A stretch of 64,000 bases of DNA, from the NCBI GenBank assembly GCA_039888615.1, contig JBDQQS010000018.1. One strand, 5' to 3'. Shown here one piece after another: positions 9,418 to 17,568 of this stretch. How positions within the stretch are numbered: the stretch's first letter is position 1; each line of letters begins with the position of its first letter. The position numbers and the translations under genes are program-made. The notes below the pieces were generated by a model. The model worked only from the letters and a program-made list of their open reading frames with translations. It ran no database searches and had not been told where the DNA came from. This stretch comes from Flavimaribacter sp039888615 (GTDB lineage Bacteria > Pseudomonadota > Alphaproteobacteria > Rhizobiales > Rhizobiaceae).

Positions 9418-10347
9418 CTAGTCTATGTCATCGAGCACCGTGTCAAGACGTCCGAGGAAACGCGCCACCCTGGCGCGCGTCTCATCCGCCTTCTCCGGCG
9501 TCCATGTATGAAAGCCCTCGCCCGCCTTCATGCCGAGCTTGCCGTCCTTTACCAATTGTTCCAGATAGGGCGACGGGCCCGGACGGTTTTCCAGATCGGC
9601 AAGCACGTTTTCGTGGATGTCCAGCGTCAGGTCAGTACCAACCAGATCGGCGTTTTCCAGCGGCCCCAGAACAGCCAGCCGTCGTCCGAAGCAGGATTTT
9701 ATGACGGTATCGACCGCCGCGGCGTCACAAATACCCCGCTCCACCAGGCTTATCGCCTCGCGCCACAGCGCATGCTGCATGCGGTTGCCAATGAACCCCG
9801 GCACATCTTTCTCCACGCGCACAGGCGTCTTTCCGGTGCCTGCGAGGAGCTGCGTCATCTCCTCCATCGCCGCATCGTCGGTCCATTCCGTGCGGATAAC
9901 CTCGACCAGCGGGATCATATGCGGCGGGTTCCACCAATGTGTCCCAAGCGCCCGATTGCGGCGTCTCAGATCCCGCATGATTTTCGTAATCTGGATTACG
10001 GACGTATTCGAAGCCAGGATCGCATCGGATGAAGCATGCGCCTCCACTTCGGCGAATATCTGCTGCTTCAGCGCTAGCTTTTCCGGCGCAGCCTCGAAAA
10101 CAAACTCGGCGTGCTGCACGGCGTCCGGCAACGTATCCCTCAAGCTAACCCTCTCGAGGCAGGCGGAAATCTCATCAGTTCCCGTTCCAAGCGACTCCAG
10201 GCTGGCGGCAATTCGCTCCGGAGCCTGATGAAGAGCCTCGGCCATCGGATCGGTCAGCGCCACGTGATGGCCGGCCCTTGCGAGAGTCAGGGCGATACCG
10301 TGCCCCATGAGCCCGGCGCCGATCACTGCGATGTGCCGAATTGCCAT
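9418..10347 (-). CDS. 3-hydroxyacyl-CoA dehydrogenase family protein
   Basis: This 309-residue NAD-dependent dehydrogenase has an N-terminal Rossmann fold (IAVIGAGLMGHGIALTLARA) and the catalytic-region histidine in GTHWWNPPHMIPLVEVI. The C-terminal domain ends in the family pattern KLGMKAGEGFHTW. The N-terminal size and the single-domain layout match 3-hydroxybutyryl-CoA, carnitine and gulonate dehydrogenases, which cannot be separated here. The start at 10347 is the methionine just before the Rossmann strand; the upstream open frame overlaps the SDR gene. In this operon it probably oxidises a beta-hydroxy acid or its CoA ester. Confidence 0.82.
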   Translation of the reverse strand: MAIRHIAVIGAGLMGHGIALTLARAGHHVALTDPMAEALHQAPERIAASLESLGTGTDEISACLERVSLRDTLPDAVQHAEFVFEAAPEKLALKQQIFAEVEAHASSDAILASNTSVIQITKIMRDLRRRNRALGTHWWNPPHMIPLVEVIRTEWTDDAAMEEMTQLLAGTGKTPVRVEKDVPGFIGNRMQHALWREAISLVERGICDAAAVDTVIKSCFGRRLAVLGPLENADLVGTDLTLDIHENVLADLENRPGPSPYLEQLVKDGKLGMKAGEGFHTWTPEKADETRARVARFLGRLDTVLDDID

Positions 10348-10351
10348 CACC

Positions 10352-11149
10352 TCAGCCCGCCGTGTATCCGCCGTCGGCGTAAAGGATATGGCCGGTGTAG
10401 AAATCACTGGCTGCGGAGGCAAGGAACAGCAAGGGTCCGGCCAGATCCTCGGGCTCGCCAAGTCGCCCTTTCGGAACACGGGTCAGGAAACCGTCGCGCA
10501 CTTTCTTTGCTTCTTCGGTGTCCTCGAACATCCAGGCTGTCAGCGGTGAGCGGAAAACGGTCGGCGCGATCGCGTTGACCGTGATGCCGGTCGGACCGAG
10601 TTCGCAACCCAGCGCCTTGGTGATGCCATCTACTGCGGACTTCGAGGCGCAATAGGCGGTGTAGCCCGCGGGATGTCCGAGAAGGCCGCGGGCGGAACTC
10701 ACCAGCACGATCTTGCCGCCCGTTCCCTGCGACTTCATCTGCCGGGTCGCGGCGCGCGCCAGAAGCCAGCTCTGCGTGACATTGGCGTCCATGACGGAGG
10801 CGAAGGTTTCCGCCGCCATGTCGTCGATCTTCGCAATCTTGTTCATGCCGGAAGCGACGACGAGAATGTCAAGCGCGCCATAGGCGGACACCGCGCGCGC
10901 GACCATGTCGGCGCATGTGTCTTCGTCCGACGGACGCGCATTGATTTCAGTTACCTCGGCGCCGGCCTGTCGGCATTCCGCAGCTATTTCACCGAGCGCG
11001 TCCGCCGATCCGGCAGTCAACACCAGCTTGCACCCGGCTCCGGCCAGGACGCGGGCAGCGACGGCCCCGAGAGCGCCCGATGCGCCAGTAATCAGCGCAA
11101 CCTTGCCCTTGACGTCAAACAGCGACAGCGGATTTGAGATATCGGCCAT
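10352..11149 (-). CDS. Short-chain dehydrogenase/reductase (SDR)
   Basis: This 265-residue classical SDR has the cofactor loop TGASGALGAVAA (about residues 21-32), a serine in VLVSSARGLLGHP, and the catalytic pair YTAYCASKS. The C-terminus DFYTGHILYADGGYTAG is the usual SDR end. Residues after the second beta strand (TAGSADALG) do not clearly set NAD or NADP preference. The ATG at 11149 was chosen because the protein from here has normal SDR length; it lies 4 nt after the cupin stop. A substrate cannot be assigned from sequence. The position suggests oxidation of an intermediate in the cluster's pathway. Confidence 0.85.
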   Translation of the reverse strand: MADISNPLSLFDVKGKVALITGASGALGAVAARVLAGAGCKLVLTAGSADALGEIAAECRQAGAEVTEINARPSDEDTCADMVARAVSAYGALDILVVASGMNKIAKIDDMAAETFASVMDANVTQSWLLARAATRQMKSQGTGGKIVLVSSARGLLGHPAGYTAYCASKSAVDGITKALGCELGPTGITVNAIAPTVFRSPLTAWMFEDTEEAKKVRDGFLTRVPKGRLGEPEDLAGPLLFLASAASDFYTGHILYADGGYTAG

Positions 11150-11153
11150 GACT

Positions 11154-11498
11154 TCACCCTTTCGGCGGATAAGGAATGACAACCAGCATCTTGCAGACGT
11201 GGTTCGACCGGTTTTCGATACGGCGTTCCTGTCCCGGCGGTATCGTGCAGGAGTCGAGCGCACGAAGAACTTCCGTCTGGCCGTCCCACTCCAGGGTCAT
11301 TTCGCCTTCCAGAACGACATATACTTTTTCGAAAGGCGTCGAGTCCGGCCCCGCGCCGCCGCCTGGCAGGAACTGGGAATAGCCGACCCACTGATTGGTC
11401 GGTCCACCTTCCTCGAAACCCTGCAGTCGCAGACCATGGACGTCCCAGTGGTTGGGCGCCTCATACGCCTGCGCATCCTCAAATCGCTTGATCAGCAT
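11154..11498 (-). CDS. Small cupin-domain protein
   Basis: This 114-residue single-domain cupin has the first cupin motif around FLPGGGAGPDSTPFEKVYVV and the second around IPPGQERRIENRS. Conserved histidines are largely missing: the first motif has D where a His pair is common. Metal binding is therefore uncertain. The start at 11498 follows AGAGGAG. It sits between the cyclase and the SDR and may be an isomerase, lactonase-like enzyme or ligand sensor; nothing decides between these. Confidence 0.75.
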   Translation of the reverse strand: MLIKRFEDAQAYEAPNHWDVHGLRLQGFEEGGPTNQWVGYSQFLPGGGAGPDSTPFEKVYVVLEGEMTLEWDGQTEVLRALDSCTIPPGQERRIENRSNHVCKMLVVIPYPPKG

Positions 11499-11547
11499 TG
11501 CTGCGCTCCTCTCATGAACGGATTGCCGTGATCCCGGCAATCTTGCG

Positions 11548-12384
11548 TCAGAAACTCTCGCCAGCCTCGATCCGGTAATTCTGACCCTTGTCAATCATTG
11601 CAACCAGCCGGATGATACAGCCGTCGCCCCGGTCCCAGTTCCACGGGAAGAACGCAAATGTGCAGCGCTTGCCGGTCACAGCGTCGAGATCGCCGCCTAC
11701 ATTCTCGATTCCCAGTATGCCCGCGCGGAACAACTTGTTGTGGACCGGCTCCCAATCAGGGAACGCCTCATCCCATGCAATGCCGCCCGACCATTCCTTG
11801 TATTCCTCGGCCAGATGCGGCAACAGCGGTCCGTTCCGGTGCGGGCCGATAGCGGTCGCGAGCGGATGGTCGTTAGCCTGCGTGTCGTGTCCGACGACCT
11901 TGACGCCCTTCTCGATCATCCAGTCTGCGGCCGAAGGCACCAGACCCGGACAGTAGGCAAAATAGTCACCGTCCTCATACTGTTTGTGCCAGCCCGTATT
12001 GATGATCAGGACGTCGTTCTTGCGGATCGCGTGACCGCAAGCCTTCTCCAGGTCATCCGCCGTGATCTGCTCCCACTTCTCTTTCGGAATCGGAACAACC
12101 AGACCCGTGCCGAAGAAGTGCGGCAGCGGAACCTCGTCAATGAAGGGCGTGCCCTGAACCACATGCGCAGGCGCATCGATGTGGGTCGTGACATGCATGG
12201 TGGTTGTAAGCGTCTGACTCAGGACGCCGGATTTCGCCATGTAGTGCATGCGTTCGATCTGCACATCGCGAAAATACGGCCAGTTCGGGCATTGGAATCC
12301 GTAGCGGTGGCTGAGATTGTAGAACTCCAGCCCCATATCATTGTCGGTATTGCCCTGGAATTCGATTCCGCGAATTTCAACCAT
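11548..12384 (-). CDS. Cyclase family metal-dependent hydrolase (kynurenine formamidase-like fold)
   Basis: This 278-residue protein belongs to the putative-cyclase superfamily (KynB, isatin hydrolase). The metal motif HxxxHxDxPxH appears as MHVTTHIDAPAH near residue 70, and a second conserved block is VVGHDTQANDHP. Isatin hydrolases and polyketide-cyclase-like enzymes share this motif. The ATG at 12384 is preceded by GGGAGGAAAAC. It is the first gene of the second operon, 51 nt from a 49-bp element shared with the TRAP operon. A ring-opening or formamide or ester hydrolysis step is the natural guess; the substrate is not known. Confidence 0.83.
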   Translation of the reverse strand: MVEIRGIEFQGNTDNDMGLEFYNLSHRYGFQCPNWPYFRDVQIERMHYMAKSGVLSQTLTTTMHVTTHIDAPAHVVQGTPFIDEVPLPHFFGTGLVVPIPKEKWEQITADDLEKACGHAIRKNDVLIINTGWHKQYEDGDYFAYCPGLVPSAADWMIEKGVKVVGHDTQANDHPLATAIGPHRNGPLLPHLAEEYKEWSGGIAWDEAFPDWEPVHNKLFRAGILGIENVGGDLDAVTGKRCTFAFFPWNWDRGDGCIIRLVAMIDKGQNYRIEAGESF

Positions 12385-12435
12385 GTTTTCCTCCCTGGCC
12401 ATCTTCAGCCGATTTCAGTCGTAGCAACCGACTTT

Positions 12436-12484
12436 TTCGTCCCGCTATATGGTACAGGTGCACCATAATACAAGCTATGTCAAC
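12436..12484. promoter_or_regulatory. Conserved 49-bp operator/promoter element, copy 1
   Basis: This element matches 18830-18878 at 41 of 49 positions in the same orientation. Its core is an imperfect palindrome at 12448-12467, TATGGT-N8-ACCATA, flanked by a constant TTCGTCCCGCT on one side and TGTCAAC on the other. On the minus strand TGTCAA reads TTGACA, a -35-like hexamer pointing at the cyclase operon, but no good -10 lies 16-18 nt beyond it. The copy near the IclR gene suggests that regulator as the binder. That is an inference. Confidence 0.75.
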
Positions 12485-12580
12485 TTTGTTTTCCGAGTTC
12501 GCGCCTTATCGCAAACATGCGTGCACAAACTTCAAAATACTGTAGAACAGCAAGGTCGTCGCGCCTGGCCGTCCCGATAT

Positions 12581-13549
12581 TTAACTTCCAAGCTTTAACA
12601 ACGATCTCGCATTCTCGTAGCAAATCAGGCGCCGCTCCTCATCCGTCAGAGGAGTTTCCTCGATCCAGTCGCCAGCCTCCTTTGCCGTTTCAAACGGATA
12701 ATCGACCGAAAACAGAACCTGGCCAATCCCCATCATATCGATTGAACAGCGCAGAGGCGCGTCAGCGCACATACCAGACGTTGTGACCCAGACATTTTGC
12801 CTGAAATAGTCGGAAGGCGGCTTGTCCAGACTCATTTCACCCCGGTGGGATATCTCCCAGCGGCTATCGAGCCGCCACAGCAGGAACGGCAGCGCCTCGC
12901 CTAGATGTCCAAGCACCAATCGCGCGCCCGGGTAGCGATCAAACGTACCGGCAAAGACCAGCCGCAATGCATGGGTCGCCGTCTCGACCGTCCATGACCA
13001 GACGGGTCCGTAAAGTTCCGGGTGGTCGTGATACATATGAACAACCTCCGGCGGATTGTTCGGATGAATGTAGATCGGCGCCTTCAGATCGGAAACACGC
13101 TCCCAGAAAGGAGAATACCGGTCGTCGTCCAGATAGGCTCCGCCTGTCTGACCATTGATCATGGCCCCCTGCATGCCGAGATCTCGAATGCAACGCTCGA
13201 GTTCGTCAGCCGCGCCTGCCGGATCCTGCATCGCGAGATGGGCAAAGCCTCCGAACCGGTCCGGTCGTTTGGCGATTTCCTCGGCAAGATAATCGTTGAC
13301 CTTACGCGCGCGGTCGACTGCGACTGCGGTTCGCTTTTCCACCTGCACGCCTGGGCCTGCAAGCGAGAGGACCGATTTCTCGATTCCTATCTCATCCATG
13401 GCGGCAAGACGACGTTCGCCGAAATCCATCAGCGCATCCCGCGCCTTTCCGAACAGCGCCGGACTGATGTTGATCGCCGTCGTACCAAAGTACTCCAGGA
13501 AATCCGGGTGCATGAAATGCTCTTCAAGTGCAATTTTCGGCGTCTTCAC
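12581..13549 (-). CDS. Amidohydrolase-2 family decarboxylase (gamma-resorcylate decarboxylase-like)
   Basis: This 322-residue TIM-barrel protein belongs to the ACMSD/gamma-resorcylate decarboxylase group. It has the metal pair E9-x-H11 in KIALEEHF, a histidine in IYIHPNNPP, another in VLGHLGEALP, and the aspartate of VLFSVDYPFE. These are the ligands and catalytic acid known in gamma-resorcylate decarboxylase, and the overall pattern resembles that enzyme closely. The likely reaction is non-oxidative decarboxylation of a hydroxylated aromatic acid, or a related hydrolysis. The start is GTG (13547-13549) after GAGGAGAGAGACC. It is the last gene of the TRAP operon, 11 nt after the M24-fold gene. 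Confidence 0.82.
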   Translation of the reverse strand: MKTPKIALEEHFMHPDFLEYFGTTAINISPALFGKARDALMDFGERRLAAMDEIGIEKSVLSLAGPGVQVEKRTAVAVDRARKVNDYLAEEIAKRPDRFGGFAHLAMQDPAGAADELERCIRDLGMQGAMINGQTGGAYLDDDRYSPFWERVSDLKAPIYIHPNNPPEVVHMYHDHPELYGPVWSWTVETATHALRLVFAGTFDRYPGARLVLGHLGEALPFLLWRLDSRWEISHRGEMSLDKPPSDYFRQNVWVTTSGMCADAPLRCSIDMMGIGQVLFSVDYPFETAKEAGDWIEETPLTDEERRLICYENARSLLKLGS

Positions 13550-13560
13550 GGTCTCTCTCC

Positions 13561-14739
13561 TCAGAGCTCGAATATTTTCTTATCGGTCTTGTGCAGGCAG
13601 TCCGAGACGCCGTTCTGCGTGATGAGATAGTTGTCGCAAATCACGGCGAACACGCGCCCGTCGTCGTAGCCCGGATGCACTGCAAGACACATGTCCTTCG
13701 CCAGCGGCATCGTCTCGTCGCGGCGGATCAGCGGCCGCTCCACCATCTCGCACCCCTGTCCGTGAGCGTAGAGCCTGGTCTCCGGCGGGAGGCCTCTTTC
13801 CTGCATCCAGTCGTCATGCGCAGCCGCGATCTCCGCCGGATGTGCGCCCGGGCGCATAAACGCCAAAGTATGAGCCTGCGCTGCCTTGACGGCATCGAAA
13901 GCTTTCGAGAGATGTTCGTCCGCCTGGCCCAGCACCATCGTGCGGGCAATTTCGACAAAGAGTCCACCAGGTCCGTTGATTTCGATGAGCAACGACATGT
14001 GATCGCCCGGCTCGATCATCCTTGTCTGGAATGGACGATTGAGAAAACGCGACGGTTTTCCGAGCGGCGACGAAAGTCCCAGATAAATCCCCTGATCGCT
14101 GCCGAGCCGCCGGCCGACCGCCTCCGCATGGGCGGCGACGTCGCGATCCGTAATGCCTGGACGGATGAAGTCGCAAACCTCCTCGAAGACACGGTCCTGC
14201 AAAGCCGCCGTCCTCTTGATCAGGCCAATCTCTTCCTCGCTTTTTATCGCCTTGGCGGAATCGAACCGATCCGTGGCGTCTACCAGAGCAAAAGCCGGCT
14301 CGGCCGATTGCAGCGCGGTCATGATTGAGTGCGGCAGCGCGCCCGGAGCCAGCAATCCGATACGCAGCGCATCCGCGTCTCTCAGAGCCTTCACCAACAA
14401 CGCGGCGTCGTAGGCAATCGTATAGTCAATGGAGACGAAAGACGGCGTGTTCAGCAATCGGCCAACACCACGGTTAACGGAATCAGCGGCCGAAACCGGA
14501 CGATCCGTTCCGAAAGCCCCCATCTCGATGATTGTCATCGGGCGATCGCGATAAAACACGACTGTGCGCGGGTAACCATTATTGGCCGGAATGTCGGTTA
14601 GCCAGCGGACGTAACCGCCCATCCAGTCCTCGCGCGCCTGCGTTACTATTGCATCGACGCCAAGCTCATCCATGACGCCTCGCGCCACCGTCCAGCGACG
14701 TTCCAGTTCAGCGTCCGAAATCGGGGAATTGTTCTGCAT
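13561..14739 (-). CDS. M24-family (creatinase/Xaa-Pro peptidase fold) protein with altered metal site
   Basis: This 392-residue protein has the two-domain creatinase layout: an N-terminal alpha/beta domain of about 165 residues and a C-terminal pita-bread domain. The five metal ligands of M24 peptidases (Asp, Asp, His, Glu, Glu) are mostly changed. The first Asp pair reads IEIN and FVEIART. The histidine of HGQG is kept. The HExP histidine is Val (VERP). The EPG glutamate is His (AVHPG), and the last ED is CD (VICDN). A standard dinuclear peptidase site is therefore unlikely. Members of this fold without two metals include creatinase; DddP lyases have their own site. The start follows AAGGAGAAGCG. 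The role is unknown; it probably acts on the cluster's substrate. Confidence 0.78.
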   Translation of the reverse strand: MQNNSPISDAELERRWTVARGVMDELGVDAIVTQAREDWMGGYVRWLTDIPANNGYPRTVVFYRDRPMTIIEMGAFGTDRPVSAADSVNRGVGRLLNTPSFVSIDYTIAYDAALLVKALRDADALRIGLLAPGALPHSIMTALQSAEPAFALVDATDRFDSAKAIKSEEEIGLIKRTAALQDRVFEEVCDFIRPGITDRDVAAHAEAVGRRLGSDQGIYLGLSSPLGKPSRFLNRPFQTRMIEPGDHMSLLIEINGPGGLFVEIARTMVLGQADEHLSKAFDAVKAAQAHTLAFMRPGAHPAEIAAAHDDWMQERGLPPETRLYAHGQGCEMVERPLIRRDETMPLAKDMCLAVHPGYDDGRVFAVICDNYLITQNGVSDCLHKTDKKIFEL

Positions 14740-14748
14740 CGCTTCTCC

Positions 14749-15699
14749 TTATCTTCTTGCCGCCGACTTCAGTGCTTCGGGTCCGCCGCTCGCATAGGCG
14801 CGCAGATTTTCCAGTACGATCGGATAGCATTGCTTGTGGTAAATATCGGCGAATCCGCCCACATGCGGCGTCAGGATCACGTTTGGCGCCTGCCAGATAG
14901 GATCGTCGGCGGGCAGCGGCTCGTTTTCAAACACATCGAGACCTGCCCCGGCTATTTCACCCCGCTCCAACGCATCGATCAGCGCGGCTTCGTCAACGCA
15001 GCCGCCCCGCGCCATATTGATAAGAAAGGCCGAAGGCTTCATGGCAGCAAGGATCCTGGCGTCGATGACATTGCGCGTTTCATCCGAAAGAGGCACGAGC
15101 ACAATCAGGAAATCGGCTTCCGAAGCAGCCTCTTCCAGTTGCGCCCGAGGATAGACGCGGTCCACGTGCGGCGCAGTGCTGCGGCCGTTGGAAACGCCTG
15201 TTACAGTCATTCCAAGCACCGAACACACATTGGCGATGGTTTCGGCGATACTGCCGAGGCCGAGGAGGCAAATTGTCTTTTCATAGAGAAGCGGCTGCGG
15301 CTGGCGATCCCAAACCGCAGCTTTCTGATTTTTGAGCATATGGGGAAAATCTCGAACAAGATTCAGCATGAACAGCAGCGCTAGCTCCGACATTTGCGTC
15401 CCATGCAATCGCGCGCATTTCGTGATCGGAACGTTCTTCGGCATTTCCTGCATGGCGAGGAGATTGTCTATGCCGGTCGTCAAGGACTGCACCCACTCGA
15501 GGTTTTTCATCGACGAAATGAGCTTCGGAGGCATTTGCGGCCCGATCCCGATGATTGCGTTGGCGTCCGGCGCATGGCGCATTGCATCTTCAAGTGAATA
15601 AGCGGGTCGAAACTCGAAGTCCGGAAAGAGCTCCGAAAATTGCTCAACATATGCGTCGGTCCACTCGGGTCGTTCGTGTCGGATAAGTACGGTTTTCAT
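14749..15699 (-). CDS. D-isomer-specific 2-hydroxyacid dehydrogenase
   Basis: This 316-residue NAD(P)-dependent dehydrogenase has the nucleotide loop LLGLGSIAETIANV (near residue 145), the conserved arginine in INMARGGCVDE, the glutamate in DVFENEPLP and the catalytic histidine in LTPHVGGF. The last glycine of the usual GxGxxG is alanine or threonine here. Substrate specificity (glyoxylate, hydroxypyruvate, phosphoglycerate or other) cannot be set. It lies 7 nt after dctM and 9 nt before the M24 gene in the TRAP operon, so it may reduce or oxidise the imported acid. Confidence 0.83.
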   Translation of the reverse strand: MKTVLIRHERPEWTDAYVEQFSELFPDFEFRPAYSLEDAMRHAPDANAIIGIGPQMPPKLISSMKNLEWVQSLTTGIDNLLAMQEMPKNVPITKCARLHGTQMSELALLFMLNLVRDFPHMLKNQKAAVWDRQPQPLLYEKTICLLGLGSIAETIANVCSVLGMTVTGVSNGRSTAPHVDRVYPRAQLEEAASEADFLIVLVPLSDETRNVIDARILAAMKPSAFLINMARGGCVDEAALIDALERGEIAGAGLDVFENEPLPADDPIWQAPNVILTPHVGGFADIYHKQCYPIVLENLRAYASGGPEALKSAARR

Positions 15700-15706
15700 A
15701 ACATTC

Positions 15707-17008
15707 TCAATTGTAGAAAAGCTCCGGAAGCCAGAGCGCCAGTTGCGGGAATACGAACATCAGGATGATAAGAGCCACCGGAGCCAGGAGGAATGGCAGT
15801 ATTCCTCTGTAAATCTGCCGAATATTCAGCTCTCTGACCTGCGCGCGGATGATGAAGAGGTTCATTCCGACAGGCGGCGTAATCAGGCCAAGTTCGACCA
15901 GCACCGCAACGAGTACGCCAAACCAGATCGGGTCGAATCCGTATCCGACGACCACCGGAAGGAAAACCGGCACAGTTATCAGCACCATCCCCAGCCCCTC
16001 GAGAAAACATCCCAAAACGATGTAGATGACGATGATCAGCCCCATCACGACGAAGACGTTGAGTTCCGCGTCCTGGGCCAGTTGCAGCAGCGTGTCGGGA
16101 AGCCGGGTCTGGACGATGAAATTGGCGAACAGCGTTGCCCCTATGATGATCATAAACAAGGCGCAGGAGACGATCACACTTGCCTGAATGGCGGCAATCA
16201 GCCGCGCGCCATCAAGCGTCCGCTTGAGAAAACCCAGAACAATAGCGCCAAACGCTCCGACCGAAGCGGCTTCAGTCGGACTGAAAACGCCGGCATATAT
16301 GCCGCCGATCGTCAGAACAAACAGCAGAACGAATTGCCATGGATCTTTCAGCGCAGACAAGCGCTGGCCGATCGAAGCGCCCGCCTCAAGCGGCGCTGCA
16401 CCGGCGCGATGAGCAAGCCAGATCGCGACCAGAATATAGAGAACCAGCAGCACGAGGCCGGGTATCATCGACGCTGCGAACAGACGCGCAACGCTTGTTT
16501 CGGTAATCGAACCGTAGATGACAAGGATGATAGATGGCGGGATGAGAATACCAAGCGACCCACCGGCTGCAACCGACGCCGCCGAATAGCTCGGCTCATA
16601 ACCGGCCTTGTTCATTTCCGGCATTGCGATCCGCGTCATGCTCGCTGCAGTCGCGACCGAACTGCCGCAGATGGCGCCAAAGGCGCCGGAGGAGGCGATC
16701 GACGCCATGGACAGGCCACCGCGCAAGCCGGAGAGCAAAACCCGCGCCGCATTGAAGAGTTCCGCCGACATACGGGAACCGGAGGCGATTTCTCCCATCA
16801 GCACAAACAGCGGAATAACTGACAGATTGTAGTTCGAAGCAACGTCGAAAAGAGTGGTGCCGGCAGTGAATTTGGCGGTCATCAGGCTGTTGAGCGTCCA
16901 GTTACCCGCAATGCCAATGACCGCAAGCGCGATCCAGACGGGCTGACGGAACGCCAGCATGACTAGCATCAATCCTATTCCGCCAAGGCCGAGCGCAAAG
17001 CTGCTCAC
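15707..17008 (-). CDS. TRAP transporter large permease (DctM family)
   Basis: This 433-residue protein is the 12-TM large membrane subunit of a tripartite ATP-independent periplasmic transporter and uses the sodium gradient. Family patterns include FVLMGEIASGSRMSAELFNA, GAFGAICGSSVATAASMTRI and PTEAASVGAFGA. The start is GTG at 17006-17008, overlapping the dctQ stop in GTGA; an open frame upstream of it is the dctQ shadow. The C-terminus ends in a short polar tail. It works with DctP and DctQ in the same operon. Confidence 0.88.
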   Translation of the reverse strand: MSSFALGLGGIGLMLVMLAFRQPVWIALAVIGIAGNWTLNSLMTAKFTAGTTLFDVASNYNLSVIPLFVLMGEIASGSRMSAELFNAARVLLSGLRGGLSMASIASSGAFGAICGSSVATAASMTRIAMPEMNKAGYEPSYSAASVAAGGSLGILIPPSIILVIYGSITETSVARLFAASMIPGLVLLVLYILVAIWLAHRAGAAPLEAGASIGQRLSALKDPWQFVLLFVLTIGGIYAGVFSPTEAASVGAFGAIVLGFLKRTLDGARLIAAIQASVIVSCALFMIIIGATLFANFIVQTRLPDTLLQLAQDAELNVFVVMGLIIVIYIVLGCFLEGLGMVLITVPVFLPVVVGYGFDPIWFGVLVAVLVELGLITPPVGMNLFIIRAQVRELNIRQIYRGILPFLLAPVALIILMFVFPQLALWLPELFYN

Positions 17009-17568
17009 GACTTGTCCTCGCCTGGGGCGCTGTCTTGGGCGCCACGCAAATTCGACCTCAATTGGATGAGATAGGCCCAAAGAATTCCGACCAGACCGAG
17101 GAAAGCGACAACCCAAAGAGGCCATTTCGGCATACCGAGTTCAAGGGACCGCTCTCCCCAGCGCCAGGCGTCAAGCGCAGGCGTTATCATTGCCCATCCG
17201 AGAAACAGGAAAGCCATGCCGCCGGTCAGAGCTGCAATGACAGCAAGTACGCGAATAGTGGTGTTCGAGACAAAGCCGTCGATCAGGTCGATCATGATTT
17301 CCCTTCGGCCGGCGACCACGGGCGCAATGCCGAACACGGTCATGACGAGCAGAGAAATACTGACCACATCATAGGCGCCCTGAATCGGTGTATTGAATAC
17401 AGCGCGGAGGATCACGTCGCCGACAACCACCAGCATCATCACGCAAAGCGCAAGACTGGCGATCCAGTGCAAAATCCTCATCGTTCTGCCTGCCTGGTGG
17501 TCGGGATCGGTCACGTTATATGCCTTGAGAAAAATTTGGCCCGCACGAAGGCGGGCCAACAGGCTCAT
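17005..17568 (-). CDS. TRAP transporter small permease (DctQ family)
   Basis: This 187-residue four-TM protein links DctP and DctM. TM segments lie near residues 33-53, 67-87, 104-126 and 148-166, and the family pattern RAVFNTPIQGAYDVVSISLL follows TM1. Two starts are possible. The ATG at 17568 overlaps the dctP stop (ATGA). An internal ATG at 17481 would give 158 residues and leave a strong hairpin with a T run between dctP and dctQ as untranslated spacer. Neither has a good ribosome-binding site. The longer form is given because of the overlap. Confidence 0.82.
   Translation of the reverse strand: MSLLARLRAGQIFLKAYNVTDPDHQAGRTMRILHWIASLALCVMMLVVVGDVILRAVFNTPIQGAYDVVSISLLVMTVFGIAPVVAGRREIMIDLIDGFVSNTTIRVLAVIAALTGGMAFLFLGWAMITPALDAWRWGERSLELGMPKWPLWVVAFLGLVGILWAYLIQLRSNLRGAQDSAPGEDKS
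17530..17559 (-). terminator. Terminator-like hairpin at the dctP-dctQ junction
   Basis: On the coding strand TTGGCCCGC (17559-17551) pairs perfectly with GCGGGCCAA (17544-17536) around a 6-nt loop and is followed by ATTTTTC. That is the form of an intrinsic terminator, 6 nt after the dctP stop. It would fit partial termination that raises binding protein over permease. If dctQ starts at 17568, the hairpin lies inside its first 14 codons. Confidence 0.6.

Noticed and set aside
8368..10032. A 554-codon open frame antisense to the binding-protein and dehydrogenase genes
   Set aside because: It spans two well-supported genes on the other strand and shows no family pattern.
12455..12483. Complete sigma-70 promoter inside the 49-bp element
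   Set aside because: TTGACA is present on the minus strand in both copies, but 16-18 nt away the sequence is CACCTG, not a -10. I report an operator-like element rather than a named promoter.
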